Shown here: piece by piece, positions 55,301 to 64,000 of the stretch
Layout of the letters: each line of letters opens with the position of its first letter
Position numbering within the stretch: the stretch's first letter is position 1
From: Daucus carota subsp. sativus
Taxonomy: Eukaryota; Streptophyta; Magnoliopsida; Apiales; Apiaceae
DNA length: 64,000 nt
Assembly: GCF_001625215.2 (NCBI RefSeq)
Contig: NC_030383.2
Span: 5,034,779 to 5,098,778, forward strand
Direction of reading: 5' to 3'
The notes under the pieces: model-generated
Databases searched by the model: none
Told to the model about the DNA's origin: nothing
The model's input: only the letters and a program-made list of their open reading frames with translations
Program-made: the position numbers and the translations under genes

Positions 55301-57219
55301 AATCTCATTAACCATCTTGCTTACTACACAATATAACAGATAATCACTTCAAGATTGTAGGGAGTCACAGTGAAAATCACAGCAACAATGTATAGAGCAG
55401 TTATATTATATAAACAAGAGTAGGCCAACGAAACCACAACAATATAGCATGCACGAAGATCGTATATACAATAATCAGTGACTGATAAATTACGAGAAAA
55501 GAAGAGAAAGGCGCACCTTACACCGTCACTAGAATTAGTATAAAGAACAGCTGAGTCGCCTAGCCCTTCGATGAAGACTAGACTGTTCTTGAAGTGATTA
55601 TTGCCCCACTACGCTGTGATGGGTAGTCGCAATATCGCTCCCAGGATAAAACAGCACAGACCGAACCGCTCACAGACACGAGTACGATCAACAGCGATCA
55701 ACACCTCAGTTCGCCCGAGAACATTATGTATATGTGTATATATCGGAGCAGAGGGTGAGAGAGTAAGAGAGAAGAATGAGAATGGTGTTTTTTTTTCCCG
55801 TGCTCCAACTCAAGTGTCGAGGCTCACTATTTATAGTGAGACCAAGCCACCAACACACTGTCCAGATTCATCTGTCCAGGTTCAATGAATCTGTATCTGT
55901 CAGACATTCTGACCAGATTCATTTGTCCAGGTTCAATGAATCTGTATCTGTCAGACATTCTGACCAGATTCATTTGTCCAGGTTCAATGAATCTGTATCT
56001 GTCAGATATACTGACCAGATTCATTTGTCCAGGTTCAATGAATCAGTATCTGTCAGATATATTGACCAGATTCATTTGTCCAGGTTCAATGAATCTGTAT
56101 CTATCAGATATACTGACCAGATTCATTTGTCCAGATTAAATGAATCACATTCTCATTTCAAGCTCTTTCAAGCCACTGTATTCAACTCTATTTCTCAATG
56201 GATTTCACTAAGAAAATGTCCCGGAAATTACATCAAGAACATATTAAAAAAATATGCTTTAAACTTTCCATTTTCTAACAATTGTGAATTGAGTTCGTTA
56301 GAATTTGAGTGTGTTGGTTGCACAATTTTGAGGCTGGTCATGGTTATTACCGAAGAGTGTTTCGTTGGCTTGTGGTTTCTTCTACATTGTGTTGTTAGTT
56401 TGTTAGATGAAACAACTAACAAGTTGTTGCTTATTCCACAGTTAAAACTTACTCAGTTGTATATCTTGAATAGGTTGCGAGTAGATATAGAACATGGTCA
56501 GCAAACTACGGGGATTGTTATGTTCTATAAAATTACGAGATACTCATGTCCAATCACTATAGCGCGATTTAGAAGTGTATGATAATAAAGGCATTTTATA
56601 TTGTCTCATCATGCGTAAATTATGCTTAATTAAAAACCTGTTTTCTTTTTTGATTCGCTAATTCACAAGTTGTAAAGGATATGCACGTTATTATGCATCT
56701 TCATTCGTTATGGTTAATTAGAGTTTCAGTAGCTTTTTACTTTGTGGATGGGCTTCATGTAGATCTACTTTTTCTTTCAGGACTATCATTCTATACCACA
56801 GACAACGGATTATCAGAGGCATTTTCTCAGTATGGTCAAGTAGTTGAAGGTGCGCTAAGCTTTAGTATTACTTGTGTGCATTTTTTTGTCTAAAAAGTGT
56901 ATTTTGGTGACATTTTTTGCTTTACATATCAGCTAAAGTTGTAATTGATAGAGTTTCTGACCGATCAAAGGGCTTTGGATTTGTTACGTTTGCATCAGAG
57001 GATGAAGCTGACAAAGCTGTTACAGAAATGAATGGGAAGGTTGTGATTACATTTGCCTCCAGATTTAAGTTTCCTATTTAAACAGGACTGACACATTATC
57101 ACTTGCAGCAATTGAATGGGCGTGTTATTTTTGTTGACCATGCAAAACCCAGAGCTCGTTTTGATGATGGCGGGATGCCAATAGCTAGGGGACCCCCTGA
57201 ACCAGCAGCAAACCAGTGA
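49365..57219 (+). CDS. Mitochondrial-type small RRM RNA-binding protein, complete, four exons
   Basis: Exons are 49365-49512, 56781-56849, 56933-57039 and 57109-57219 (435 nt, 144 residues). The first 42 residues ([18 protein letters not shown], ending ISRRGIAS) are basic and Ser-rich, typical of a mitochondrial presequence. A single RRM follows: RNP2 in KLFVGGLSFY, RNP1 in KGFGFVTF, then [20 protein letters not shown]. The tail is short ([13 protein letters not shown]) and lacks a Gly-rich domain. Such organelle RRM proteins take part in RNA editing, splicing or stability in mitochondria; which of these applies cannot be told here. Intron 1 is 7,268 bp because it holds a 6.5-kb Copia element in antisense orientation; without it the intron would be about 730 bp. 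The splice sites are intact, so the gene may still be expressed. Confidence 0.88.
49602..49745. repeat. 67-bp tandem duplication in RRM intron 1
   Basis: AATTGTTTTAATTTTATCTAAAGCACTTT occurs at 49602 and 49669, each followed by AATGTTTTCTTTTCAAATTT at slightly different distances. It lies directly before the Copia insertion site. Confidence 0.7.
50216..50233 (-). promoter_or_regulatory. TATA box of the LTR inside a palindrome
   Basis: CTCACTAT-AA-ATAGTGAG is a perfect 8-bp-arm palindrome that contains TATAAATA. The same sequence occurs at 55823-55840 in the 5' LTR. Confidence 0.7.
50262..50545. repeat. 51-bp tandem repeats in the U3 of the LTR
   Basis: About five and a half units of 51 bp, each with GATTCATTTGTCCAGGTTCA, ATGAATC and TCTGTCAGA, lie directly upstream (in element sense) of the TATA box. 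GATTCAT and ATGAATC pair as an inverted repeat within each unit, and TGTCAGACA is a palindrome in some units. An identical array is at 55869-56152. The period is divisible by three, which opens spurious frames. Confidence 0.92.
51197..55315 (-). CDS. Copia gag-pol polyprotein, intact (1,372 aa)
   Basis: One uninterrupted frame covers all domains in Copia order. Gag starts [10 protein letters not shown], with [11 protein letters not shown] and the [15 protein letters not shown] zinc knuckle (about residues 280-295). The protease active site is [11 protein letters not shown]. Integrase has HSRLGHL...CQVCVTAK (HHCC), then Asp in [11 protein letters not shown], Asp in [11 protein letters not shown], and Glu in [12 protein letters not shown]. 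Reverse transcriptase has [26 protein letters not shown] and the catalytic YVDDILLFG. RNase H has [11 protein letters not shown] and [12 protein letters not shown], and the family-typical ending HIQVR...ADPLTKGL. No stop or frameshift is present, so it should be competent. Start ATG is at 55313-55315, about 40 bp inside the 5' LTR; about 520 bp separate the stop from the 3' LTR. Confidence 0.97.
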   Translation of the reverse strand: MVNEIADSVVGGGAGSGSGVTSNIDWTTYRFPQPIDLSGIPDKFGGGVSFSRWQKKMKLWLTVKGLWPVLQYEKPVVVQEKAETLKAYAMWEEKDGVARAAILAALTNILFDVYSSDSYTAKTLWEKLDQTHNTDSQGLEKYSVAKFLDFKLVDTKSMTEQVHEFETLVHALKESGMDLPEKFLVMSVIEKLPKSWEEFALSLKRQKGEITWTSLMLDISVQEQHKSKQGHVMPTESGSSKVNVVTVGQKRKSVAKKVNTKPKTDKGKAKKSKANKPCWSCGQVGHWSKDCPVKKAKKAEVVAQANTVLGTTDGPVLNMVVGEAVASETNDGYVKYNPELFSTYLSNEWLIDTGANVHICADITLFVSYQQAHGMTVTMGNASAAQVCGIGNVDLKFASGRVLSLTRVHHVPEIRRNIISGSCLVKNGFELSLKCNKVVITQTGVFFGKGYLSDGLFLINVEPVLGGFINDIASPSVNNIESSDLWHSRLGHLNFGALKNMMNLELIPKHAIDKKTKCQVCVTAKLTRKPFHSVVRDSDLLDLVHSDICEFGGVLTKEHCRYFITFIDDCSRYCYVYLLKHKDEALEKFIRFKTEVETQTGKVLKRLRSDRGGEYTGNTFNEFCKSNGIIHEVTPPYTPESNGVAERKNRTFKDMINSMLINSGLPKYMWGEALNTACHILNRVPLKHMDKTPYELWKGRKTSLKYLRVWGCLAKVLVPEQKRKKLGPKTVDCIFLGYLETTTAMRFLVLKSDIDGIVANTIVEFRDATFFEDVFPMKTGIPQSSSSVDPTHTSSSIPDHVEKMTNVGADPTSSSTPNEVEEPRRSKRAKVVKDFGSDFITYNVEDEPLTFRQAMDSSESRHWKGAVKSEIDSIVSNGTWELVDLPPGCSTIGCRWIFKRKMKPDGSIDKYKARLVAKGFRQREGIDYFDTYSPVARLTTIRMLVALASVHGLIIHQMDVKTAFLHGDLEEEIYMDQPEGFVASGNESKVCKLVKSIYGLKQAPRDWHKKFDDTVLTFDFIVNDNDKCVYYKVKGNEHIVLCLYVDDILLFGTNIEIINETKNFLKKHFEMKDMGEANVILGLKLTQSTEGITLSQSHYIEKSILEKYGYSNCRIASTPYDPKVALIKNASGVPVSQLRYSQIIGSLQYLANGTRPDITYSVSKLARYTSCPNRTHWDALDRVLRYLKGTIYLGLHYRRYPSVLEGYSDASWIAKKSGSNGVTGYLFTLAGGAVSWKSTRQTIVTRSTFEAELCALDATGTEAEWLHGLMSVLPVVSRPLPAISVHCDSRTTIDKIRSVKYNAKTKRHIQVRLKSIRGLVSDRTIAIEFIGTQDNIADPLTKGLEHAVVLKSRLGMGLITHHDSSTAGTQYI
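55341..55355 (-). promoter_or_regulatory. Priming-site position of the Copia element, complementary to its own leader
   Basis: In element sense the bases after the 5' LTR read A, then TCTTGAAGTGATTAT. This does not match the usual initiator methionine tRNA site (TGGTATCAGAGC). The exact reverse complement lies within R/U5 of the same LTR, around 55587-55601, so the leader can pair with the priming site over 15 nt. Confidence 0.7.
55356..56280 (-). repeat. 5' LTR of the Copia element
   Basis: 925 bp. In sense orientation it has U3 with five to six 51-bp repeats (about 56132 down to 55860), then TATAAATA at 55828-55835, giving a predicted start of transcription near 55800. About 445 bp of R and U5 follow. 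Confidence 0.95.
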
Positions 57220-58321
57220 ATACTACTACAAATGATCAGGAACAGCATTGTTAGAAGTACACCTTCCGTAAACTACCATGATTTTGCTCTTGCAGAGTAA
57301 AGAGTGTCAATTACGGTTCTAGATGGCTCTAATGGTTTTCTGACATATCTTTGAAAGAAAGAGGAGTGGGTTCAGCAAAACATCAAGACAGGGTCTTTAA
57401 TGGGAGAAGTAGTTGCTCTATGTTCTAAATTATGGTACTGAGTTAAAACTGAAGTTCTATAATCATCAATTCTTATATATATAAATTGCCAGCGTTATCT
57501 ATATAAATTGGCCACCTGTATAAAAACCTGCACGTGTATTAAATTCAATGCTCTGTCTTTTATCATAACATTATTAACCTTTACCTGTCTATCATAATTT
57601 TCGTAAGTAATTTTTTTTGGGTTATTAGTCCATTCTAAGTCCTGAGAGATCCTGGTGGTGTTATGATCATCTGTTTGTGGTTTTATAATGAGGGGCTTTT
57701 TTAATTTGGTATTTTTATCATTCTCACTAATTTCTCCAACAAATAGAGTTCCCAGTTGTAAACACACATGAATAGAGAGTCTAGTCTAAGATCCGTTAAT
57801 GAAATGAGTTTTGAACATTCATTAGAATTTGGACGAACTTTCATGGCATATCCCTTGTAGATTCTATCACAAGATAACTAGACTATCATCTATACATTCA
57901 CCAATCTTAGCAAGATCTCTATCCACAAAAAATGTAAGTTCCTTGATGCGACTTCTCTCTTTGTCTTGACTAATATAAAACAAAATCCGAGTCTTCATAT
58001 CCTGTAGTTTACTGCAGTCGACAATGCAAAAATGTTGGCAACAGTTAAAGATATAAGCCAGCATTGGTTCGTTCTTCTGCTGTGGTTTTCTTGTCTATGC
58101 TTTCAAAAATGAATCTCTATAGGTGCTATGAGTTGTCTGTTGCACAGATTCTGTATACATGGATCAGAAAGGGTAGATTTCTTCAGGCAGCTTAAAAGCC
58201 TGAAGAACATACGGAAACCACTATGGTGAACCTGGGTGGAGTTCCAAATGATTCATCATGAAGGAACAAAAAACCTTAAGAGCCATAAAATTAACGAGGT
58301 TCCTCTGACACTAATTTCTAT
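57220..58321. other. 3' regions of the RRM and TBL genes
   Basis: The two genes are convergent. This 1.1-kb stretch should contain both 3' untranslated regions. Short open frames at 57495-57767 and 57867-58064 show no domain. Confidence 0.5.
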
Positions 58322-61300
58322 TCACTTTAGGTTGGTTCTAAAGCCCTTTGACAGAAGATGAGCATAAATAATTTGATTCCAAGTGTCTGGTATTCCAGGT
58401 AAGCACCAATGGCTGCAATCCTGTGGTGCATCAACTGGAGTGCCTGGTTCACGATGGAAGGAAGGGTGACCATCGTTCCTCAACTCTGTCAGATATGTGA
58501 TATTTAGGAAGTATGCCTTTCTCCTTTTGTTTTCTATCTGTTTGATTACATTGGAAACAAACAGATTATTTGATGTCTCAGGTTCCAGTTTTGAGTAGTT
58601 TGTTTCCGGTGAGGTATTACTATCACAATGACCTCCTTCATTCCATGTTCCATCCCTGCACAAAAAAAAAAAAAACTTTGTTTAAGCAGAATCATCCATC
58701 TTTAAAGTCTGTGCCGCTGAACTCAGCATGCAGTGTTTAATTTACAGACATGATGTTATGTTATTCTTGGTGGAGGCAAGCAATGGTATTAACACTGGGG
58801 TCCTGAGTTCCAAAATGAGAAGAAAAGAATAGAAAGCTTGTGAACTCTATTTAAGTCATGCACCCAGGTTTTTTTCACGGGAGGAGAAATTTTCTCAGGT
58901 TCCTTTCAATTCTGTTTCCTACTTTTCTGTTCTGTTCTGTTCTGTTCTCTTGTTAAAGGATTTGGAATGAGGTCATGAGCAGCACACTAATTGATATATT
59001 CAAGAAATGAAACTTAATGTGGATCTAAATGTTAAGCTTATTGTTATACATTTCAATGTTAAGGTAAACAATTAGCACTTATTTGTGATTTACCTGTAAT
59101 GGACCGGGGAATAGCTCCTGAAGAAGACGTGGCTGGCTTCAGGATCTAAACTCCGCATCACCCATGATTTCCATGTTTCTATGGACCTCTGAAATGCTTC
59201 CGTGATATCCATTGTCATGTTAATACTCTCATTTTCTCCAAAATAGAATCCCCTGGAAATTTATGAAAGCTGTAAGGGCAAATTCTTTCTTTTCACAGTC
59301 CATAACTTTATGATAATAACTTTGTCGATATGAGAAATAGAAAGAAACAAATGCATACATCTTTACAGTTTTGTCTTCATTCCACCAGTGTCCTGTATTG
59401 AATACAAGAACATCAGCTGTAGTCCATCTGGTACTAAACCAGTGAAGCTTGTCAACCTTGATGAAGCCTCGGACCCCCTCTGGCGCGTTTTTAGGTAAGT
59501 GTCCGATAACTACCAGGAATGGTTCGCGGTAGTACTCTACTGTCAGGTTGTAGTCTTGAAATCGCATTGAGAGAAAGCCTTTGTGTTTGCTTATAGGGAT
59601 TCCATGTTCTTCATATATTGTTGAAATGTTTGAAACTCCTTGTGCGAGCATGCATATTAGAGATTCCCATTGGTTCCTACCAATGGAGTCACCAGCAAAT
59701 ACTATACGTCCATTTCGACTCCTCTCCAGAAAATCAGTCGCGTTGAATCTGGACAAAAATTGTAGTTGCATCAACGCGAAGTCTGAATAATGAGATTGTT
59801 AATTCTTTTCTTTCCTCTTTTTTTTTTTTCAAATTTATATGACAATTTAGGTGTAAATAACATGTGATAAACAAATTATATAAAAGCGAGAGTCACGTAG
59901 ACTGACCAAACATTTCATTTAAATTACTATTCCTTCAATAATTTTTTTCATATGCTCGAAAATTGTATATCTTTTCCTATTCAAAAGGCCAAAATTATCT
60001 TCCGGTCAACTGTTCAGTAGAAATTACTAAAAGGGGAATAAATGAGGAATTGAATAATAGAATGTTGTATTCTCCCTTCGTTTTCTTGAATAGTATATAT
60101 ATGTGAGAGAAGATCGACATGTATTTTATGTCTTTCACAAAATATCATTTTATAAATTGTTTTAGAACATATAATCTTTTAAATAAATTTAATGTTTAAA
60201 CTTATATTCAGAAGTAAAATTTATTTAAAAATATATTATAAAACTATATTTTATAAAGAAAATTATAATATGTGTCAAATAATGAAAAAAAGATTGAAAT
60301 GATTAAAAGTTAGTTCACTAGCTATAAATTAAATATGATATAATATTATAATACGTTAACTGTAATTTCCATTATACACTCCAGATCTTTAGTAAGTTAT
60401 AGCGGGGATAATTATGAAGGCTTTAGATTTAGCAAAACAGATAAGACAAAAGTGATAATCAACTTAATAAGTCGAATCCAAAAGATAAACGTAGCGACGT
60501 TATTCACGTGGTTTTAGATTTAGCCAAAATAGAAAAGACAAAAGTGATAATCATTCTAAGAAGTCGAATCCAAAGTATAAACGTAGCGAACTGTATACCG
60601 TTATTCACATGGCTTTAGATTTAACCAAAACAGATAAGACAAAAGTGATAATCACCCTAATAAGTCGAATCTAAAAATGTGGTGAACTTATTCACATGAA
60701 AGTACGTATTTGATGCTAAAAATATGAATTAAAATTTGGATGGATATACCTAGACTGCAAAATCACGTTGTGATGATATGTTTTGGGTGTCACAGTATTA
60801 CCTTTATTAATTACTGTGATACTTCTTGTAGATGTACTTAAAACATATGTTTAATGCTAGCGATCTACTCTCATTCTCAACTAAAACAGCTCCATCCAGA
60901 AATATCAGCATTTTGTAACAAACGAGTAAATTCTTTTTCATTTGAAATTAACATCAAATCTTTTAACAGTCCGAAGATTACGCTAATGAAACACATTGAC
61001 ATGAAGCTGTAAGAGAAGATAACGCCTAGGTTCAAATAAACCTAAATAATCATTTCAAGTTCATATATATGATTAATTATAGTAATGCAGATTCTTGATG
61101 TGTGTGTCAAAAAGTCAAACGACCTATATTTCAAAACGGATGGAGATGGAGTAGTACCTAGGAAGATGACATCCTTTAGGCTGCCACCGCCAGTTAAGAT
61201 AGTCCACGTCTGATCGTCCATTTCTCCGACATCGAAAACCTGGATCAAGGAAAGGACATTCCTCCGTGTACAACCGGTTAGAATAATTTTCGTCCCGAAC

Positions 61301-61570
61301 CCAATTCCCATTCGAATAATCACACGTATAATCATTATTATTTACGGCATCATTGGAACCAGAGTAGTTCTGGTTTCTTGGTAAGATTCGGGAAAAGAAA
61401 GCGAAACTAGTTAGAGAATGCGAAGGTGAGAAAATAAAAATAGAAGTAATAACGAGGAGAAAGAAGAGAAAAAGAGAGGAATGTGTGAGTTGTTTCTTGG
61501 TGAAGAATGAGTGATGGAAAGAGTGGTGTATGTGGTGTGGTTGATGAGAATTAGGGTGAGGAAGATCCAT
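58322..61570 (-). CDS. Trichome birefringence-like (TBL) polysaccharide O-acetyltransferase, complete, four exons
   Basis: Minus-strand exons are 61158-61570, 59359-59748, 59094-59252 and 58322-58655, giving 1,296 nt and 431 residues. A short His-rich cytosolic tail and one membrane anchor (SSLFLFFLLVITSIFIFSPS) make it a type II Golgi protein. The TBL domain follows: CDYSNGNWVRDE, LDPGFRCRRNGR, WRWQPKGCHLPRF. The catalytic GDS motif is in RIVFAGDSIGRNQWESLICM. DADVLVF-type and GHWWNEDKTVKMGFYFGE segments follow, and the C-terminal DxxH motif is DCSHWCLPGIPDTWN. TBL enzymes transfer acetyl groups to cell-wall polymers (xylan, mannan, pectin or xyloglucan, depending on the member). The middle part (FGENESINMTMDITEAF) reminds me of the TBL10/TBL11 group, linked to pectin acetylation, but that assignment is tentative. 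Confidence 0.93.
59749..61157. other. TBL intron 1
   Basis: A 1.4-kb intron with three imperfect direct repeats of about 95 bp between 60421 and 60700, described separately. The remainder is AT-rich without recognisable features. Confidence 0.6.
60421..60710. repeat. Three direct repeats of about 91-101 bp in TBL intron 1
   Basis: Units start at 60421, 60512 and 60613 with (C/T)TTTAGATTTA. Each contains AGACAAAAGTGATAATCA and AAGTCGAATC. The first two also have ATAAACGTAGCGA, and TTATTCAC(G/A)TG follows each unit. Confidence 0.88.
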
Positions 61571-63487
61571 AATAACAGGAATGATAGAGGAGCTTAATTA
61601 GTATGTCAGGTTGTCTAGTTCAGAGATTTTTGTGGCAGAGTCTAGGGAATCATCTTCTCATTATAACACTGTTTATTTCTTAAACTCTTGTTTCGATTAT
61701 GGGATTAGATCCGGATTTATTTAAAAATCATCTATTAATTTTTAAAAAATATTTTATTAATTTAATAATATAACTATTTTTTTTTGATTTATCGCAAAAA
61801 ATCTATGATAAATCCTAGTAAATCCTCAATCTCAATCAGTTGGTCGGTTGAATTGTTTCGATTTCTGATTTCTGCAACTATGTCTACTAGTAATATACAT
61901 ATTTATTTTTAATTTTAAAATTTAGGACAGAGTGATGTAAATTATGCATGATAGTTAATTTTTAAATGACTTTTACTGATAAAAATTGAATATCAATAAT
62001 TTAGATTCAAAAAACTTATTAGTACTATTGTTAGTTTTCTTATTAGGTGAGCTTATGGGGATTTGGATTTTAATATCCGGGGGTATCGGTAATTCCGTGT
62101 ATCGGTACTGAAACTTGTATTTTATATTCGTACACCATGTGCATGCATTACTTGCATTAATTATCCCTAACTTGCATTAACATTAAAAAGAATTCATGTA
62201 TGTTAACCCCACAATTATGACACATTTTGATGAGCGTAGTTCATCGTTTAAATTTTCTGTATATATCTATATAGAAAATTGGAATATTTCATGCTTTCTA
62301 CGATTTGATACTATCAATATATAATTTTAATATATTAATAGATAATATTCTTACAGTTTAGGTTTGATAACTTATTTATAGTCAGAAAAATATATATTAA
62401 AATGAACAATTTTGTCACAACTTTTGTTTATTTTATTTACGATTGTTACCGAAATTCCACCTCTAAGATGCCGTATTTTTTGCGCAATTAGCAGCACCGA
62501 CGCAAAGAAATCTTGCTGCCCTCCGTGGTAGGAGTATAATTTTAGGCATGGTCATCTGGCATTTAATGCACAGATATGGACTGTCGTTGAATAGATCACA
62601 GATAAAGCATATTGAATGTGATATATAAAGAATGCATCAACATACAAAAGAAAAAAAAAATAATCATTTTTATACCTGATAAACTGATGATGCAAATGTC
62701 GAGAATCGAAACTAATCGGTTGATGTACTGATAATATATCGGAGATTTTTTGAATAATCAGAGATTTTTTTTTGACAAAAAAACTGATATATTAAGAACG
62801 TAAATCATCCATCATCCAACAGAATAGAGATTTTTTTTTTGACAGGAAAGCTGATATATTAAGAACGTAAATCATCCATCATCCAACTGAATACACCTTA
62901 AATTGATAGGAGCAAATTAGAGATTTTTAGTCAAATTAAAAATGTACTCAATCAATAAATCGGTAAGATATTTTTTAAAATTTAATAAAAAAATAATCGT
63001 TAATTTTTAAATAAATCAGAGATATCTAGAAAAATGTCTAAACTATTTTCAGACTTCAAACAATGTATATTCCATTTCGATATATGGAGCTAAATACACT
63101 ACTTTATTTTTTTGACATAATAATACACTACATGTTACCAAGTTCAAGTATAATATTTCTAGTGTGAAATTCAAAGAAAATTGATATTACAGATTTTCCC
63201 TTCTTAGAAAAGAGAACTGTTGCCAAACAGTTTATATTCGAAAATAAAAAACAAAAAATCTACCCAGGTCTAACACCTTTTTGTTGCTGTGTATAAATGA
63301 TGTAGGGAGTTTTCATCAATGAATATTTACTGTTGAGTTACACAATGTATAGAGTAAATCCCTGCAGGTTCATGTGCAAAGTTATGATAAAATGGTTTCT
63401 GAGATTTATCCAATAGTGCCTAGAGAGCTTTGACAAATATATGTGCATAGTCTGTTGTTCTTGACAAATATATGTGCGATTGTTCAG
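61571..63487. other. AT-rich spacer at the right end
   Basis: This contains the TBL promoter. A unit of about 65 bp is duplicated in tandem at about 62761-62893 (both copies have CTGATATATTAAGAACGTAA). No gene is supported. Confidence 0.5.
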
Positions 63488-63890
63488 CTTCCAAGCAACG
63501 AGGTCGTGGACCAGGTATCAACAATATGATAAATTCTCAAGAACCTCTCCTTGCTCCTCGCAAAGCGCCATTAGTTGGTAATTTTTTTAAGGTTAGTATG
63601 AAGGATCATGTACACTGCCAAATTTCACGGTGTTTATATCATCTACCGCTCTAGACGCACAAGTAGAGGTCAAGTGTTGAAAAACTGTTGGCACTGAAAT
63701 TTGCGACGAAACTGGCAACACAAACAAAAATATTACAGGAACAGAAGAAGGTGTCATTTACCTCTACGCAGTATTATACTCAAATTATACCATATAACTA
63801 AAAAAAAATTTCACTTCTCCTTTTCATTTGCAGCTTATGTGACTTATCCGTATACTAATGGTGGAACTCACGTGTCTCCGAACACTTCCG
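63488..63890 (+). CDS. Two candidate exons of an unidentified gene running off the right edge
   Basis: Exon candidates are 63488-63577 and 63834-63890. Both have AG before and GT after, and both start with two bases completing a codon and end with one spare base, so they join in frame. They would encode SKQRGRGPGINNMINSQEP, LLAPRKAPLV and AYVTYPYTNGGTHVSPNTS. I recognise no family. The compatible phases and sensible amino-acid composition argue for real exons or a recent gene fragment. No start codon or further exon upstream was identified, so a transposon-carried fragment is also possible. Confidence 0.4.
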
Positions 63891-64000
63891 GTTAGTAGTC
63901 TATCATTCTTTTATCTTATATGATCCGATACTAATTTCAATCATCATGTTCACTTAAGAGTGTAGGACTCCAAGTAGCACTCTAACGTTCCGGGGATCAA

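Larger units (their letters stand above)
49749..56280 (-). mobile_element. Complete Ty1/Copia LTR retrotransposon (6,532 bp), recent insertion
   Basis: LTRs of 925 bp lie at 49749-50673 (3' LTR) and 55356-56280 (5' LTR), in element sense starting TGTTAGAAAATGG and ending CTCCCTACA. I see no difference between them on reading both, and the frames they contain translate identically. ATTGT flanks both ends (49744-49748 and 56281-56285). A purine tract (TTTGTGGGGGAT in sense) adjoins the 3' LTR. One intact frame covers gag and pol. The usual initiator-tRNA primer site is absent. The element sits antisense in intron 1 of the RRM gene. Confidence 0.97.

Overview
The window is plant nuclear DNA. The genes have GT-AG introns, the proteins belong to plant families (ORANGE, PADRE/DUF4228, trichome birefringence-like, cell-wall invertase with the 9-nt mini-exon), the spacers are AT-rich, and MITEs, LTR elements and Mutator-like elements are frequent. 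A eudicot is clear. An Apiaceae member (carrot relatives) is my guess from the invertase, and it is inference only.

Layout. 1-1197: 5' part of a mitochondrial IscA-like Fe-S assembly gene (-). 3423-3920: PADRE protein (-). 5188-7000: Stowaway-type MITEs. 8218-8640: small protein with a PDCD4/MRF-like motif (-), with heat-shock elements upstream. 12583-14951: complete six-exon alpha carbonic anhydrase (+). 15270-16049: syringolide-induced 14-1-1-like protein (-). 16178-20647: MITE-rich spacer with nested insertions. 21208-21625: two-exon RPA 14-kDa subunit (-). 22779-29706: complete 6.9-kb Mutator-like element (MULE) with about 500-bp TIRs, a 10-bp target duplication, a full transposase and a second unknown gene. 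30605-33408: complete seven-exon cell-wall invertase (+), tail to tail with 33745-38912, a complete eight-exon ORANGE-family gene (-). 39152-41892: a second MULE-like element with a FAR1-domain remnant and palindromic repeat arrays, about 240 bp upstream of ORANGE. It abuts a 679-bp foldback element at 41901-42579. 43748-47941: VPS55 (-), which needs a one-nucleotide exon and carries a TRIM in one intron. 49365-57219: mitochondrial-type RRM protein (+) whose first intron holds an intact Copia retrotransposon at 49749-56280 with apparently identical LTRs. 58322-61570: trichome birefringence-like O-acetyltransferase (-). The right end holds two candidate exons of an unidentified (+) gene.

The host genes are ordinary single-copy-looking genes with no operon-like logic. 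The unusual content lies in the transposons and in the splicing of VPS55. The strongest leads are: (1) a 15-nt perfect complementarity between the Copia leader and the site next to its 5' LTR, where a tRNA-binding site is expected, which suggests self-priming; (2) the second gene of the MULE; (3) the single-nucleotide exon of VPS55; (4) arrays of short palindromes in both MULE-type elements. Exon coordinates were worked out by hand from splice sites and reading frame, and all complete models sum to a multiple of three.
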